A DNA stretch of 8,904 nucleotides from an uncultured Clostridia bacterium (GCA_945931735.1 CAMEPN010000043.1:1-8904); one strand, 5' to 3'; numbered from the stretch's first letter, positions 1-7,010 are shown. Numbers and translations: made by a program. The notes: a model not told the origin generated them from the letters alone.

Positions 1-33
1 TCGGTGATCTGCCGACAGCAGGGAGCCTTTTTA

Positions 34-47
34 TGAGCTTTCGCTCA
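34..47 (-). terminator. Small hairpin downstream of the GNAT gene (possible weak terminator)
   Basis: On the minus strand, 11 nt after the GNAT stop, TGAGC and GCTCA form a 5-bp stem closed by a GAAA tetraloop. The sequence after it is TAAAAAGG, not a T-tract, so it is a poor intrinsic terminator. It could equally be a mRNA-end structure. Positions 1-57 hold nothing else I can identify. Confidence 0.25.
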
Positions 48-57
48 AATTATCCGT

Positions 58-684
58 TCAGAAAAGCTGTCCCGGGAGCTTGAGTTTTTCTTTGTGCGGA
101 AAGCCCTTGTCGAACTCCTCTGCCGCCGCTTCGTCAACGAAATATCCCTGCGGCGGGGTGTAGACGCCCGTTATGCCGTCAAGATACCCCGCTTTAAGCT
201 CCTTACACAGGAAAAACGGCGCGTCCTCGCCTTCGGGAACGCCATGATATCTTATCCCGAAAGCACCGGCGTAGTCAAATCCGCTTTTACCGTAGAAATC
301 AATATTTCCCTCAATGCAAACAGCTCCCGCGCCCAGTTCAGCCGCTTTCTCCAGCGAGAAATCCAGCAGCTTCTTGCCGTAGCCCCGGCGCTTTAACCGC
401 GGCGTAATGCAAATCGGACCCATTGCCAAGATCGGGACAGTTCTGCCGTCATCGGCTTTAATGACCGCCCGCATAAACATATTTTGCCCGATAAGCTCGC
501 CGTCCTTTTCCATTACAAAGTCCAGCTCGCGCACAAACGCCGCGTCGTTTCTGAGCTGATTGAGCACAAAATGCTCCAAACAGCCCGGGCGGTATACGTT
601 CCAGAATGATTCTCTTACGAGGTTTTCGACCTCGCGGTATTCGTCTTTTCTTTCCAAACGGATGATGTAGTCATTTTTGTTCAT
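58..684 (-). CDS. GNAT family N-acetyltransferase
   Basis: A cytoplasmic acyl-CoA-dependent N-acetyltransferase of the GNAT fold, closest by eye to the YhbS-like (COG3153) group; the substrate cannot be read from sequence. The 208 residues are a usual length. The acetyl-CoA-binding motif A is at about 88-106, with the core KRRGYGKK (98-105) fitting R/Q-x-x-G-x-G/A. It follows the beta-4 strand VPILAMGPICI. A motif-B-like FYGKSGF is at 130-136, as in many GNATs where this Tyr/Phe-rich segment ends the conserved core. The region after about 150 is a divergent C-terminal lobe. The ATG start is fixed by a strong site, AGGAGGA, 6 nt upstream. It is transcribed in the same direction as the acyltransferase gene, but a 282-bp gap separates them, so co-transcription is uncertain. 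No convincing -35/-10 pair was found upstream. Confidence 0.85.
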   Translation of the reverse strand: MNKNDYIIRLERKDEYREVENLVRESFWNVYRPGCLEHFVLNQLRNDAAFVRELDFVMEKDGELIGQNMFMRAVIKADDGRTVPILAMGPICITPRLKRRGYGKKLLDFSLEKAAELGAGAVCIEGNIDFYGKSGFDYAGAFGIRYHGVPEGEDAPFFLCKELKAGYLDGITGVYTPPQGYFVDEAAAEEFDKGFPHKEKLKLPGQLF

Positions 685-720
685 TGTTTTTCCTCCTGAT
701 GATTGTTGACTGCAATGCGG

Positions 721-755
721 GGAGGTCCGGTGAGAATGTATATACGCAGACCTCC
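721..755. repeat. Inverted repeat upstream of the GNAT gene
   Basis: GGAGGTC (721-727) and GACCTCC (749-755) form a perfect 7-bp stem around a 21-nt loop that contains the palindrome GTATATAC (738-745). It lies 37 nt upstream of the GNAT start. In the minus-strand mRNA it would be in the 5' leader if transcription starts further upstream, or it could be an operator. The TATATA in the loop is a possible -10 for the GNAT gene, but the hexamer 17 nt further up is a poor -35. Confidence 0.3.
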
Positions 756-862
756 GCGTCAGAATAAATCAAATGTTAAGTCAAAGGTGATTTTGCACAA
801 AAAACGTTCGCAAACAATTGCTTTTCTGTCTTGATTTATATTGACACTGTACCTGTTATACC

Positions 863-961
863 GTCGCTTCGGGCGTGTTATTGTTATTAAGCGACATCGA
901 AACCACGCACTCGGCGTGGCACTATCGGAATGTTATGCTTTTTTGTTGAGCATAAAAAAGC
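863..961. repeat. Cluster of short inverted repeats after the acyltransferase gene
   Basis: Three hairpins fill the space downstream of the acyltransferase stop. GTCGCTT/AAGCGAC is at 863-869 and 889-895. CCACGC/GCGTGG is at 903-908 and 914-919 with a 5-nt loop. GCTTTTTT/AAAAAAGC is at 937-944 and 954-961 with a 9-nt loop. The last competes with a TTATGCT/AGCATAA pairing at 933-939 and 949-955. On the minus strand the 937-961 stem starts 5 nt after the stop codon and probably ends transcription, although no clean T-tract follows it. The rest of the 685-966 gap shows no gene. Confidence 0.35.
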
Positions 962-966
962 TTTCA

Positions 967-2013
967 TTATTTTATTGCTGCGGCAATTCGTGAAATAAAT
1001 TGCTGAACAACTCCGACGATCTTTTCGCTTAAAAGGTGTATTCTTAATAATCGGGCAAATAATGTCCTGATGATCTCTACAATCATTCCCGAAAGGAAAA
1101 TCACAGCCGCAATACCAAAAACACAAATGACTCCGATGATGATATTCATTGACGCAACAAACGCGAAGGCGTCTTTGATTATTCTGACCCATATTACCTT
1201 GTTCAAATGGAACAAATATATTCCGAACGCCAGAGGCGATAGCTTGCTGATCACTTTTCCGTTAGGGCGGAATCTGGAAAAAAGAACTACCATAAACAGT
1301 CCGCTGAAGAGGATCGTGGGTGAAAGATAGCTTATGATCAAATTTCTGCTGCCTATAATAAATTGAATCAGCCATGTGAATGCAATGCATCCGATCCACC
1401 ACATAACAAGCGCCGGTGATTTTTGGCTCTCAAACAGACCTACGCGCTTTGCAAGTGCGCCGACAGTGTAAAGAACAAAAAGCCATAGCGCTGAATATCC
1501 TGAGTTCAGATTGAACGGGTCGGCAAAGGTGCTCATTACTGAAAACAATGCTATAATTATAATTAAAGCTTTTTTTGCTGTTTCCGTGTCAATAGAAAAG
1601 ATAAATTTGTTTAGGGCAGGTCTGACAAAGAAAAGAGCAAAATAAGCTGTAAAATACCAGAAAGCACAGTTTGTGACAGGAAATGCACACTCGATCAAAA
1701 GGAAGAGCAAATTATCGCTTGGAGATACTATATAAGCGAGCAGGGTTATTACGAATGAGTAAAAGAATACCTGAAACCACATATCAACTATCTTTGAGTA
1801 ATTCTGGGGCTTGTCCGATGCAGTATATCCGCTTATGAGCGCAAATCCGTCTACGGCGCAATAGCACAAGATTTCCAAAAATAAGTAAATATAGTGCTCG
1901 GGTGTTCCGAATTCGCAGGCGTTGATTATTCCGCCTTGCAAAAGTGTGTGAAGAATGCATACCATAAACATCAGAACAAGTCGCAATAGATCTATTCCGT
2001 AGTTTCTAGTCAT
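967..2013 (-). CDS. Acyltransferase 3 family membrane protein
   Basis: An integral membrane O-acyltransferase of the Acyl_transf_3 family (PF01757). Members move acetyl or other acyl groups across the membrane onto cell-surface sugars or peptidoglycan; the acceptor here is unknown. The 348 residues are typical of a stand-alone enzyme without a C-terminal SGNH domain. The family's R-x10-H signature is present as Arg11 and His22 in the first membrane helix (GIDLLRLVLMFMVCILH). VDGFALISGY (54-63) and SPLAFGIYLFHLN (259-271) match other conserved blocks. About ten hydrophobic segments run through the protein. The ATG has AGGAGA 5 nt upstream. The gene starts 36 nt after rlmD and may be read with it, though an extended -10 sits just upstream. 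Counted by eye, 1021-1260 is about 40% GC against about 60% or more in neighbouring genes, which suggests acquisition by transfer. Confidence 0.85.
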   Translation of the reverse strand: MTRNYGIDLLRLVLMFMVCILHTLLQGGIINACEFGTPEHYIYLFLEILCYCAVDGFALISGYTASDKPQNYSKIVDMWFQVFFYSFVITLLAYIVSPSDNLLFLLIECAFPVTNCAFWYFTAYFALFFVRPALNKFIFSIDTETAKKALIIIIALFSVMSTFADPFNLNSGYSALWLFVLYTVGALAKRVGLFESQKSPALVMWWIGCIAFTWLIQFIIGSRNLIISYLSPTILFSGLFMVVLFSRFRPNGKVISKLSPLAFGIYLFHLNKVIWVRIIKDAFAFVASMNIIIGVICVFGIAAVIFLSGMIVEIIRTLFARLLRIHLLSEKIVGVVQQFISRIAAAIK

Positions 2014-2040
2014 ATTTATCTCCTAAAAAATAGGCTGAGT

Positions 2041-2049
2041 GTTATACCA
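2041..2049 (-). promoter_or_regulatory. Extended -10-like element for the acyltransferase gene
   Basis: Read on the minus strand, TGGTATAAC matches an extended -10 (TGnTATAAT with one mismatch) 27 nt upstream of the acyltransferase ATG. It lies inside the short gap after the rlmD stop. The hexamer 17 nt upstream is not a good -35. It could give the acyltransferase a promoter of its own, independent of rlmD read-through. Confidence 0.35.
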
Positions 2050-3243
2050 TTAATTGAGTTTATTGCATGACATGGTCACAACTATTTCGACGTGCCGCGT
2101 AAACGGGAACATATCAAACGGCTGAATGTCCTCGACCTTATAATCCGCCGAAAGGGTCTTTAAGTCGCGGGCGAGAGTTGCGGGGTTGCAGGATACATAA
2201 ACTATCCTCTCGGGGCGGATAGCGCACAGCGCACGCAGGAATTTCCTGTCCGCGCCCGCGCGGGCGGGATCCATGAATACCGCGTCGAAATGCACCTTGT
2301 GAGCGGCGCGGTCGCGGAGGTATTCTCCGGCGTCGCCGCGGTTGAACGACACGCGTTTCGTTATGCCGTTTAGCTTGCAGTTCTTCACCGCGTCGCGGAC
2401 AGCGGCTGCGTTGTATTCAATGCCCTGTACGCTGTTCACCTTGTCGGAGGCGATTATCCCTATCGTGCCGGTGCCGCTGTACGCGTCGAGAATATTATCG
2501 TTTGAAGTCAGCCGCGCGGCGTTCACGGCGTATTCATAAAGCCGCTCCGCCTGCTCGGGGTTGACCTGATAGAACGACTGCGGCGAAATGCGGAATTTCT
2601 TCCCGCATATCTCGTCGGTAATATACCCGTCGCCGTACAGCACCTCGATATGCTGACCGAGAAGCAGCATATCGGGATCGGTGTTGACCGAAAACGTTAT
2701 CGAGGTTATGTCGGGGAATTTCTTGACAAGCGCGGCAGTGAAATCCCGCTTTTTCGGGAACATCGTGCTGCTGCCGACAAGCGTCACAAGTATCTCTCCC
2801 GTCTTTTTTCCGATACGGATAAGGACGTGCTTGAGAAACCCGCGCTCCGTTCCCACGTTCCACGGCTTTATCCCGAACGAGCGCAGCAGCTCCCGTATAC
2901 CCACGATTATCTCGTCGGCGCGGGGGTGATTTATCATGCACCTTTCGATGCCTACGATGCCGTTCCTCGACGACTGGAACACGCCCGAAATTATACGCCC
3001 GTTCCTATCGCTGCGGAAAACAGCCTGCACCTTGCAGCGGTATCCGTATGGGTCGTCCATGGGGATGATCGGGTTTACCGCATGGTATCCGCCGAGCAGC
3101 CCTTCAACGTCCCGCTGCTTCCATTCGAGCTGGCGCTCGTAGGTCATGTTCGATAACTGGCACCCGCTGCATTTTTTTGCGGCGGGACATTGTCTTTCCT
3201 GTGTCATTGCGTCTTCATTCCTTGTGATTTTTTTCGGATACAT
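2050..3243 (-). CDS. rlmD: 23S rRNA (uracil-5-)-methyltransferase, RlmD/RlmCD type
   Basis: A SAM-dependent RNA m5U methyltransferase of the RumA/TrmA family, expected to methylate U1939 of 23S rRNA and, as in Bacillus RlmCD, possibly also U747. A [4Fe-4S] site is seen as Cys19, Cys25, Cys28 and Cys102. This spacing (x5, x2, about 73) is close to that of E. coli RlmD. SAM motif I is LDAYSGTGTIGI (252-263), and DPAR is at 325-328. The catalytic Cys352 lies in YVSCNPATLARD, and the general base Glu386 in FTRHVEIV. The protein begins directly at the cluster, so the N-terminal TRAM domain of classical RlmD is missing. The ATG at 3243 has AAAAAGG 6 nt upstream and follows a strong promoter. An in-frame ATG at 3207, preceded by AAGGA at wide spacing, is the alternative. 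Which uridine is modified cannot be decided here. Confidence 0.9.
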   Translation of the reverse strand: MYPKKITRNEDAMTQERQCPAAKKCSGCQLSNMTYERQLEWKQRDVEGLLGGYHAVNPIIPMDDPYGYRCKVQAVFRSDRNGRIISGVFQSSRNGIVGIERCMINHPRADEIIVGIRELLRSFGIKPWNVGTERGFLKHVLIRIGKKTGEILVTLVGSSTMFPKKRDFTAALVKKFPDITSITFSVNTDPDMLLLGQHIEVLYGDGYITDEICGKKFRISPQSFYQVNPEQAERLYEYAVNAARLTSNDNILDAYSGTGTIGIIASDKVNSVQGIEYNAAAVRDAVKNCKLNGITKRVSFNRGDAGEYLRDRAAHKVHFDAVFMDPARAGADRKFLRALCAIRPERIVYVSCNPATLARDLKTLSADYKVEDIQPFDMFPFTRHVEIVVTMSCNKLN

Positions 3244-3265
3244 TCGGAGCCTTTTTCTTATGTAT

Positions 3266-3294
3266 ATTATATCATTCGCAAAGCGTTTTGTAAA
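3266..3294 (-). promoter_or_regulatory. Sigma-A promoter for rlmD
   Basis: On the minus strand, TTTACA (3294-3289) and TATAAT (3271-3266) are separated by exactly 17 nt, a nearly perfect vegetative promoter. Transcription would begin near 3259, giving a leader of about 16 nt that holds the AAAAAGG site for the ATG at 3243. The -35 starts only 7 nt past the stop codon of the symporter gene. There is no room for, and no sign of, a terminator between the two genes. Confidence 0.8.
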
Positions 3295-3300
3295 TACCTT

Positions 3301-4938
3301 TTATTCGGAGTTATCCTCAAATGCCGAAAGCATTGGTTTGATTTTCTTCCCTCGGAACACTCGCTCCGAATAATTTCGGGTTATCTCCAGCACCTTTCCC
3401 GAAAGGCAGAGCACCGCGAACAGATTTGGCACTGCCATAAGCCCGTTCAGCGCGTCGGATATCCCCCACGCAAGGCTCATATCGGCGCAGGCGCCGATCG
3501 CCGCAAACACTACGAATATCACCTTGAACGGCGCAGCCGCCCTTGCTCCGAAAAGATACACCGCCGCTTCCGAGCCGAACCAGCTCCACCCGACAACGGT
3601 CGAGAATGCGAACATCACCACTGCGACGGCAAGCAGCTTTCCCGCCGCGCCGCCAAATGTCTGCGAAAACGCATAGGTTGCAAGCCCCGAGCCGTCCAGC
3701 GGGGCTATGACCGCGCCTGTTATTTTCCCGCCGCCGTCCGTCACTCCGCGCACTGTCATTATGTTTGAAAAGGTGAATATCCCTCCCGTTTCGGCGGTCA
3801 GCGCGTCCCCGTATGCCGTGCGGCATTTTATGGTTTCGGGGAGAGTTTTCCCGTCGGTGATCAGCGTTTCGCTGTCCGAAAGGCAGAAATACTGCGTGTC
3901 CGCCGTTACGGAATTAAGCGCTTCTTCAGCAGACATTGCGCGGCAGGGACTTGCCAGCAGGACGAACGCCGTCAGCGAGCACATCACTATGGTATCGAAA
4001 AACACCTCGAAAATGCTCCACATTCCTTGTACGACAGGCTCCCTCACCGATGAAGCGGAATGTGCGGCGACCGATGTCCCAAGCCCCGCTTCGTTCGAGA
4101 ACACCCCTCGTCTGAACCCGACGGACACCGCGTGCTTTACCGCCGCGCCGAATATTCCTCCGCCGACCGCGCCCAGCCCGAACGCTCCCTCGAATATCGC
4201 CGAAAATACCGAGGGGATACGTTCCGCGTTCGCGATGAGGATATACAGCGCGCCGATGATGTAAAAGCCCGACATGAGCGGCACCAGCTTTTCCGTCACG
4301 GCGGCGATGCGTTTTACCCCGCCGAATATTATCAGCGCTGCGGCAGCCGCAAGGACTGCTCCCGTGACCGCCTGCGGAACGCCGAAGTTGATACGAAGCG
4401 CTTCCGCCGCGGAGTTCATCTGTGCCATATTTCCCATTCCGAACGCCGCGAGCATACACAATGCGGCGAACAGCGAAGCGAGCGGCGCGGCAAGGCGCCT
4501 TACAAAACGCTTTTCCGAAAGCCCGCCGCGAATATAGCACATCGCACCGCCGCGCCATGTTCCGCCCTCTTTTCTGCGGTAGTATATCCCGAGGACATTC
4601 TCCGCATAGCCTGTCATCATTCCGAAAACCGCCGATACCCACATCCAGAACACCGCGCCCGCGCCACCCACTGCAAGCGCCGCGGAAACACCGGCGATAT
4701 TTCCCGTACCGAGCGTAGCCGCCAAAGCGGAGCACATTGCCTGAAACTGGCTGACGGAGCCGTCGTGTTCTTTTTTTCTTCCCGAGGAGGAAAACAGCGT
4801 TGACTTCATGCAGTGCCCGAAGCGGCGTATCTGAAAAAATCCTGTCCTAAGGCTGAAATAACCTCCCGTAAAGAGCATTGCCGCAAGCATAGGCACACCC
4901 CATATAACCTTTTCGTTCAGCATAGATATAAGCTCCAA
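3301..4938 (-). CDS. Alanine/glycine:cation (sodium) symporter, AGCS family
   Basis: A multi-pass inner-membrane amino-acid carrier of PF01235 that takes up alanine or glycine with Na+ (or H+). Family signatures, numbered from the TTG start, are GTGNIAGVSAALAVGGAGA (78-96), WMWVSAVFGMMTGYAE (98-113), FSNEAGLGTSVAAHSAS (281-297) and FSTVVGWSWFGSEAAVYLFG (446-465). The 545 residues exceed the usual 450-490. The excess lies in a hydrophilic segment at about 331-415, between DTIVMCSLTAFVLLA and the helix beginning TYAFSQTFGG, where other members have only a short loop. Start choice: GGAGGT (4951-4946) overlaps a GTG at 4947 but stands 7 nt before the TTG at 4938, so TTG fits best. An ATG at 4923 with GGAG 9 nt upstream is another option. 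It is divergent from the kdpD-like gene. The substrate is inferred from the family. Confidence 0.9.
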   Translation of the reverse strand: MELISMLNEKVIWGVPMLAAMLFTGGYFSLRTGFFQIRRFGHCMKSTLFSSSGRKKEHDGSVSQFQAMCSALAATLGTGNIAGVSAALAVGGAGAVFWMWVSAVFGMMTGYAENVLGIYYRRKEGGTWRGGAMCYIRGGLSEKRFVRRLAAPLASLFAALCMLAAFGMGNMAQMNSAAEALRINFGVPQAVTGAVLAAAAALIIFGGVKRIAAVTEKLVPLMSGFYIIGALYILIANAERIPSVFSAIFEGAFGLGAVGGGIFGAAVKHAVSVGFRRGVFSNEAGLGTSVAAHSASSVREPVVQGMWSIFEVFFDTIVMCSLTAFVLLASPCRAMSAEEALNSVTADTQYFCLSDSETLITDGKTLPETIKCRTAYGDALTAETGGIFTFSNIMTVRGVTDGGGKITGAVIAPLDGSGLATYAFSQTFGGAAGKLLAVAVVMFAFSTVVGWSWFGSEAAVYLFGARAAAPFKVIFVVFAAIGACADMSLAWGISDALNGLMAVPNLFAVLCLSGKVLEITRNYSERVFRGKKIKPMLSAFEDNSE

Positions 4939-5048
4939 CGCAGCCACCTCCGTTTAATTATCATAAAAATCTTATTCGGACAGGCTGAAAAATATCATGC
5001 AAAAATTGTCATCTTAACGAAAAATTTATTCCATTTTGTTAAATGATG

Positions 5049-5057
5049 TGTTATAAT
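5049..5057 (+). promoter_or_regulatory. Extended -10 promoter for the kdpD-kdpE pair
   Basis: TGTTATAAT is a perfect extended -10 (TGnTATAAT) 53 nt before the kinase ATG. The expected -35 position (about 5029-5034, TTCCAT) is weak, which is common for extended -10 promoters and would also fit activator dependence. Transcription would start near 5064. I found no convincing promoter for the divergent symporter within 4952-5050. Confidence 0.6.
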
Positions 5058-5062
5058 GTTTT

Positions 5063-5108
5063 CAGCATTGCTGTAAAGGGAATGTTTTCTGGCTTCGGAG
5101 GAATGCTG
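5063..5108 (+). promoter_or_regulatory. Inverted repeat bracketing the kdpD ribosome binding site
   Basis: CAGCATT (5063-5069) and AATGCTG (5102-5108) are perfect complements that enclose almost the whole 5' leader. The ribosome binding site GGAGGA (5097-5102) runs into the second arm, 8 nt before the ATG at 5111. If formed in the mRNA, the pairing would cover the space between the binding site and the start codon and could damp translation. With a 32-nt loop this is only suggestive. Confidence 0.3.
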
Positions 5109-5110
5109 CA

Positions 5111-6169
5111 ATGAAGAAAGGTTCCGTGAAACAGGCATTTAAGGACCTTGCGCTGACGCTGGGTATAATGGCGGCGGCAGCGGTTGTCTGTTTTATTTTA
5201 AACAAGGTCACTAACGAGGATATGTTTGCAACGTCTGTTTTTCTCCTCGGCGTTGTGTTTACCGCGAGATTTACCGACGGGTATCTGTGGGGCGTGTTTG
5301 CTTCGCTTTTAGGCACGCTGCTTGTAAACTGGGCGTTTACACAGCCGTATTATGTGCTGAATGATTCCATACTCAAATATCCTCTGACCTTTATCATTTC
5401 AATATGCGCTTCTCTTACGATAAGTATGCTTACATCAATAACGCGCAGGCAGGCAGAGCTTAAACGGATTGCCGAGCGGGAAAAGCTGCGCGCCGATCTT
5501 CTGAGGTCGGTATCGCATGACGTAAGAACGCCGCTCACCACGATAGCAGGCTCCGCGTCTGCGTATCTCGACAACAAGGATATTCTGCCCGAGGAAACGA
5601 AAACCAAGCTTATAGAGGACGTCCGCGACGAGGCGCAGTGGCTGACGCGCATTTTCGATAATATCCTCACGATAACCCGCGTCGACAGCGGTCAGACCTC
5701 GTTCAACAAACGCTGTGAAGCGGCAGAGGAGGTAATAGGCGAGGTGGTCATGAACTTCCGCCGCAATCACCCCGACATAACGATAAACACAGATGTCCCC
5801 GGGGAACTGATAATGGTTCCGATGGACGCGCTGCTTATAGAGCAGGTGATGAAAAATATTCTGGAAAACGCTGTTATTCACGGTAAGGGCGTCACGGAAA
5901 TAAATATATCGCTTTCCCGCGAGGGGGAAAATGCGGTTTTCTCTTTTGAGGACAACGGCTGCGGCTTCGGTTCGGACGAGCTCGAGCATCTTTTCGACGG
6001 ATTGTTTTATAAGCCCGAGGTCAAGGTCGCGGACGGAAGGCGGTGCTTGGGCATCGGGCTGTCGCTGTGCAGGAGCGTTATTAAGCTCCACGGCGGCGAG
6101 CTGAAAGCAAGTAACGGGCAAAAGGGAGCGCTGCTGGAATTTACTCTTCCGCTGGAACAACAGCAATAA
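5111..6169 (+). CDS. Short KdpD-like membrane sensor histidine kinase
   Basis: A membrane-bound histidine kinase expected to phosphorylate the KdpE-like regulator encoded next. Residues 10-110 are four closely spaced membrane helices of the DUF4118 type found in KdpD (about 13-31, 38-52, 58-76, 88-110). A dimerisation helix carries the phospho-acceptor His136 in SVSHDVRTPL. The HATPase domain has the N box KNILENAVIHG (248-258), G1 box DNGCGFG (281-287), F box HLFDGLFYK (293-301) and G2 box LGIGLSLCRSVIKLHGG (313-329). Full KdpD has about 890 residues; this 352-residue protein lacks the N-terminal KdpD sensor and USP domains, a form also seen in other Firmicutes. The ATG has GGAGGA 8 nt upstream. 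No kdpFABC genes are in the window, so a role in potassium control is an inference from homology. The signal and target genes are unknown. Confidence 0.85.
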   Translation: MKKGSVKQAFKDLALTLGIMAAAAVVCFILNKVTNEDMFATSVFLLGVVFTARFTDGYLWGVFASLLGTLLVNWAFTQPYYVLNDSILKYPLTFIISICASLTISMLTSITRRQAELKRIAEREKLRADLLRSVSHDVRTPLTTIAGSASAYLDNKDILPEETKTKLIEDVRDEAQWLTRIFDNILTITRVDSGQTSFNKRCEAAEEVIGEVVMNFRRNHPDITINTDVPGELIMVPMDALLIEQVMKNILENAVIHGKGVTEINISLSREGENAVFSFEDNGCGFGSDELEHLFDGLFYKPEVKVADGRRCLGIGLSLCRSVIKLHGGELKASNGQKGALLEFTLPLEQQQ

Positions 6170-6184
6170 CAGGAGGGAAAGAAA

Positions 6185-6889
6185 ATGACTGTAAAACAGA
6201 AGGTGCTTATAATTGAGGACGAGAGCAGCATACGTTATTTTATGCAGACTATACTCGAAGCAAACGGTTATGATACCCTTACCGCCGCGACCGGCAAGGA
6301 GGGCATTGCCCTGATAAATTCGCACTGCCCCGATGTTGTGCTGCTTGACCTTGGTCTGCCCGATATGGACGGAATGGAGATAGTCAAGGAACTGAGAAAG
6401 TGGTCGTCAATGCCTGTTATTGTGGTGTCGGCGCGCGGCGACGAAAGCGACAAGGTGTCGGCGCTGGACATGGGCGCTGACGATTATATTTCAAAGCCGT
6501 TCGGCACTTCCGAGCTGCTTGCGAGGATAAAGGTCGCGCTGCGCCATTCGGCGGGAGAAGGCTCTAACCCGAAAATAACGCCGGACAGCCGATTTACCGT
6601 CGGGGATCTTGTTATAGATTACGGAAAATGCCGCGTCACGATCGAGGGGCGGGACGCCGAGCTGACGCAGAACGAATACAAGCTTGTCGCTCTGCTCGGG
6701 AAATATGCGGGACGCGTGCTGACATACGACTACATAATCCAGCAGCTATGGGGCCCGAACGCCAAGAACGACAATCAGATACTTCGCGTAAATATGGCGA
6801 ATATCCGCAGGAAGATCGAAAAGCGCCCTGCCGAGCCGAGGTATATCCTAACCGAAGTCGGCGTAGGCTACCGCATGGCTGACGAATAA
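6185..6889 (+). CDS. kdpE: KdpE-like OmpR-family response regulator
   Basis: A cytoplasmic DNA-binding response regulator that is the likely partner of the kinase encoded 15 nt upstream. The receiver domain (about 5-120) has the acidic pair Glu11/Asp12, the phospho-acceptor Asp55 in VVLLDLGLPDMDG, Ser82 and Lys104 in SKPF. The C-terminal winged helix (about 135-232) includes ELTQNEYKLVALLGKYAG and ends with the usual ILTEVGVGYRM. The segment ILRVNMANIRRKIE is close to the LRVFMANLRRKIE hallmark of KdpE, which is why I use that name. The length of 234 residues is typical. AGGAGG stands 8 nt before the ATG. KdpE normally activates kdpFABC; since those genes are not in view, the target may lie elsewhere or be the divergent amino-acid symporter. 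The second idea is inference from position only. Confidence 0.85.
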   Translation: MTVKQKVLIIEDESSIRYFMQTILEANGYDTLTAATGKEGIALINSHCPDVVLLDLGLPDMDGMEIVKELRKWSSMPVIVVSARGDESDKVSALDMGADDYISKPFGTSELLARIKVALRHSAGEGSNPKITPDSRFTVGDLVIDYGKCRVTIEGRDAELTQNEYKLVALLGKYAGRVLTYDYIIQQLWGPNAKNDNQILRVNMANIRRKIEKRPAEPRYILTEVGVGYRMADE

Positions 6890-6956
6890 GCCCCGAACGG
6901 AATTGTGCCCTCCGCAGAACACCGCCTCGTCCGAAATGACCGGCAGGGGAGGGCGG

Positions 6957-6983
6957 AAGTGTATTCGTGACACTTTATTATAT
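6957..6983 (+). terminator. Possible weak terminator after kdpE
   Basis: AAGTGT (6957-6962) and ACACTT (6970-6975) form a 6-bp stem with a 7-nt loop, followed by TATTATATT. It lies about 70 nt after the kdpE stop. A second pairing, GCCCTCC (6907-6913) with GGAGGGC (6948-6954), is just upstream. Neither is as strong as the hairpins further on. Confidence 0.35.
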
Positions 6984-6987
6984 TAAA

Positions 6988-7010
6988 CGGCGCTGAAAAT
7001 TACAGCGCCG
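6988..7010 (+). repeat. 23-bp hairpin repeat, left copy
   Basis: A perfect 8-bp stem, CGGCGCTG and CAGCGCCG, encloses the loop AAAATTA. It is identical over all 23 bases to 7200-7222 and is preceded by TTAAA. No T-tract follows, so this copy would not terminate by itself. With the other copy it flanks the 189-bp element. Confidence 0.85.

Noticed and set aside
94..396. 100-codon plus-strand frame
   Set aside because: It lies wholly inside the GNAT gene on the other strand, has no ribosome binding site and resembles no family.
799..810. 12-base match AAAAAACGTTCG shared with 8348-8359
   Set aside because: Twelve-base matches are expected by chance in a window this long, and the flanks do not match.
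887..1192. 101-codon minus-strand frame overlapping the end of the acyltransferase gene
   Set aside because: It overlaps the well-supported acyltransferase frame, and its peptide is Cys/His/Arg-rich without a recognisable domain.
2650..3156. 168-codon plus-strand frame inside rlmD
   Set aside because: Antisense shadow of a gene whose catalytic and Fe-S motifs are all intact.
4060..4803. 247-codon plus-strand frame and a 269-codon minus frame (3926-4735) inside the symporter
   Set aside because: Both are Arg-rich shadows caused by the high GC of the symporter gene, which carries clear family motifs.
5435..6325. 296-codon minus-strand frame opposite kdpD and the start of kdpE
   Set aside because: Antisense to two genes with complete motif sets, with no domain of its own and no convincing ribosome binding site.
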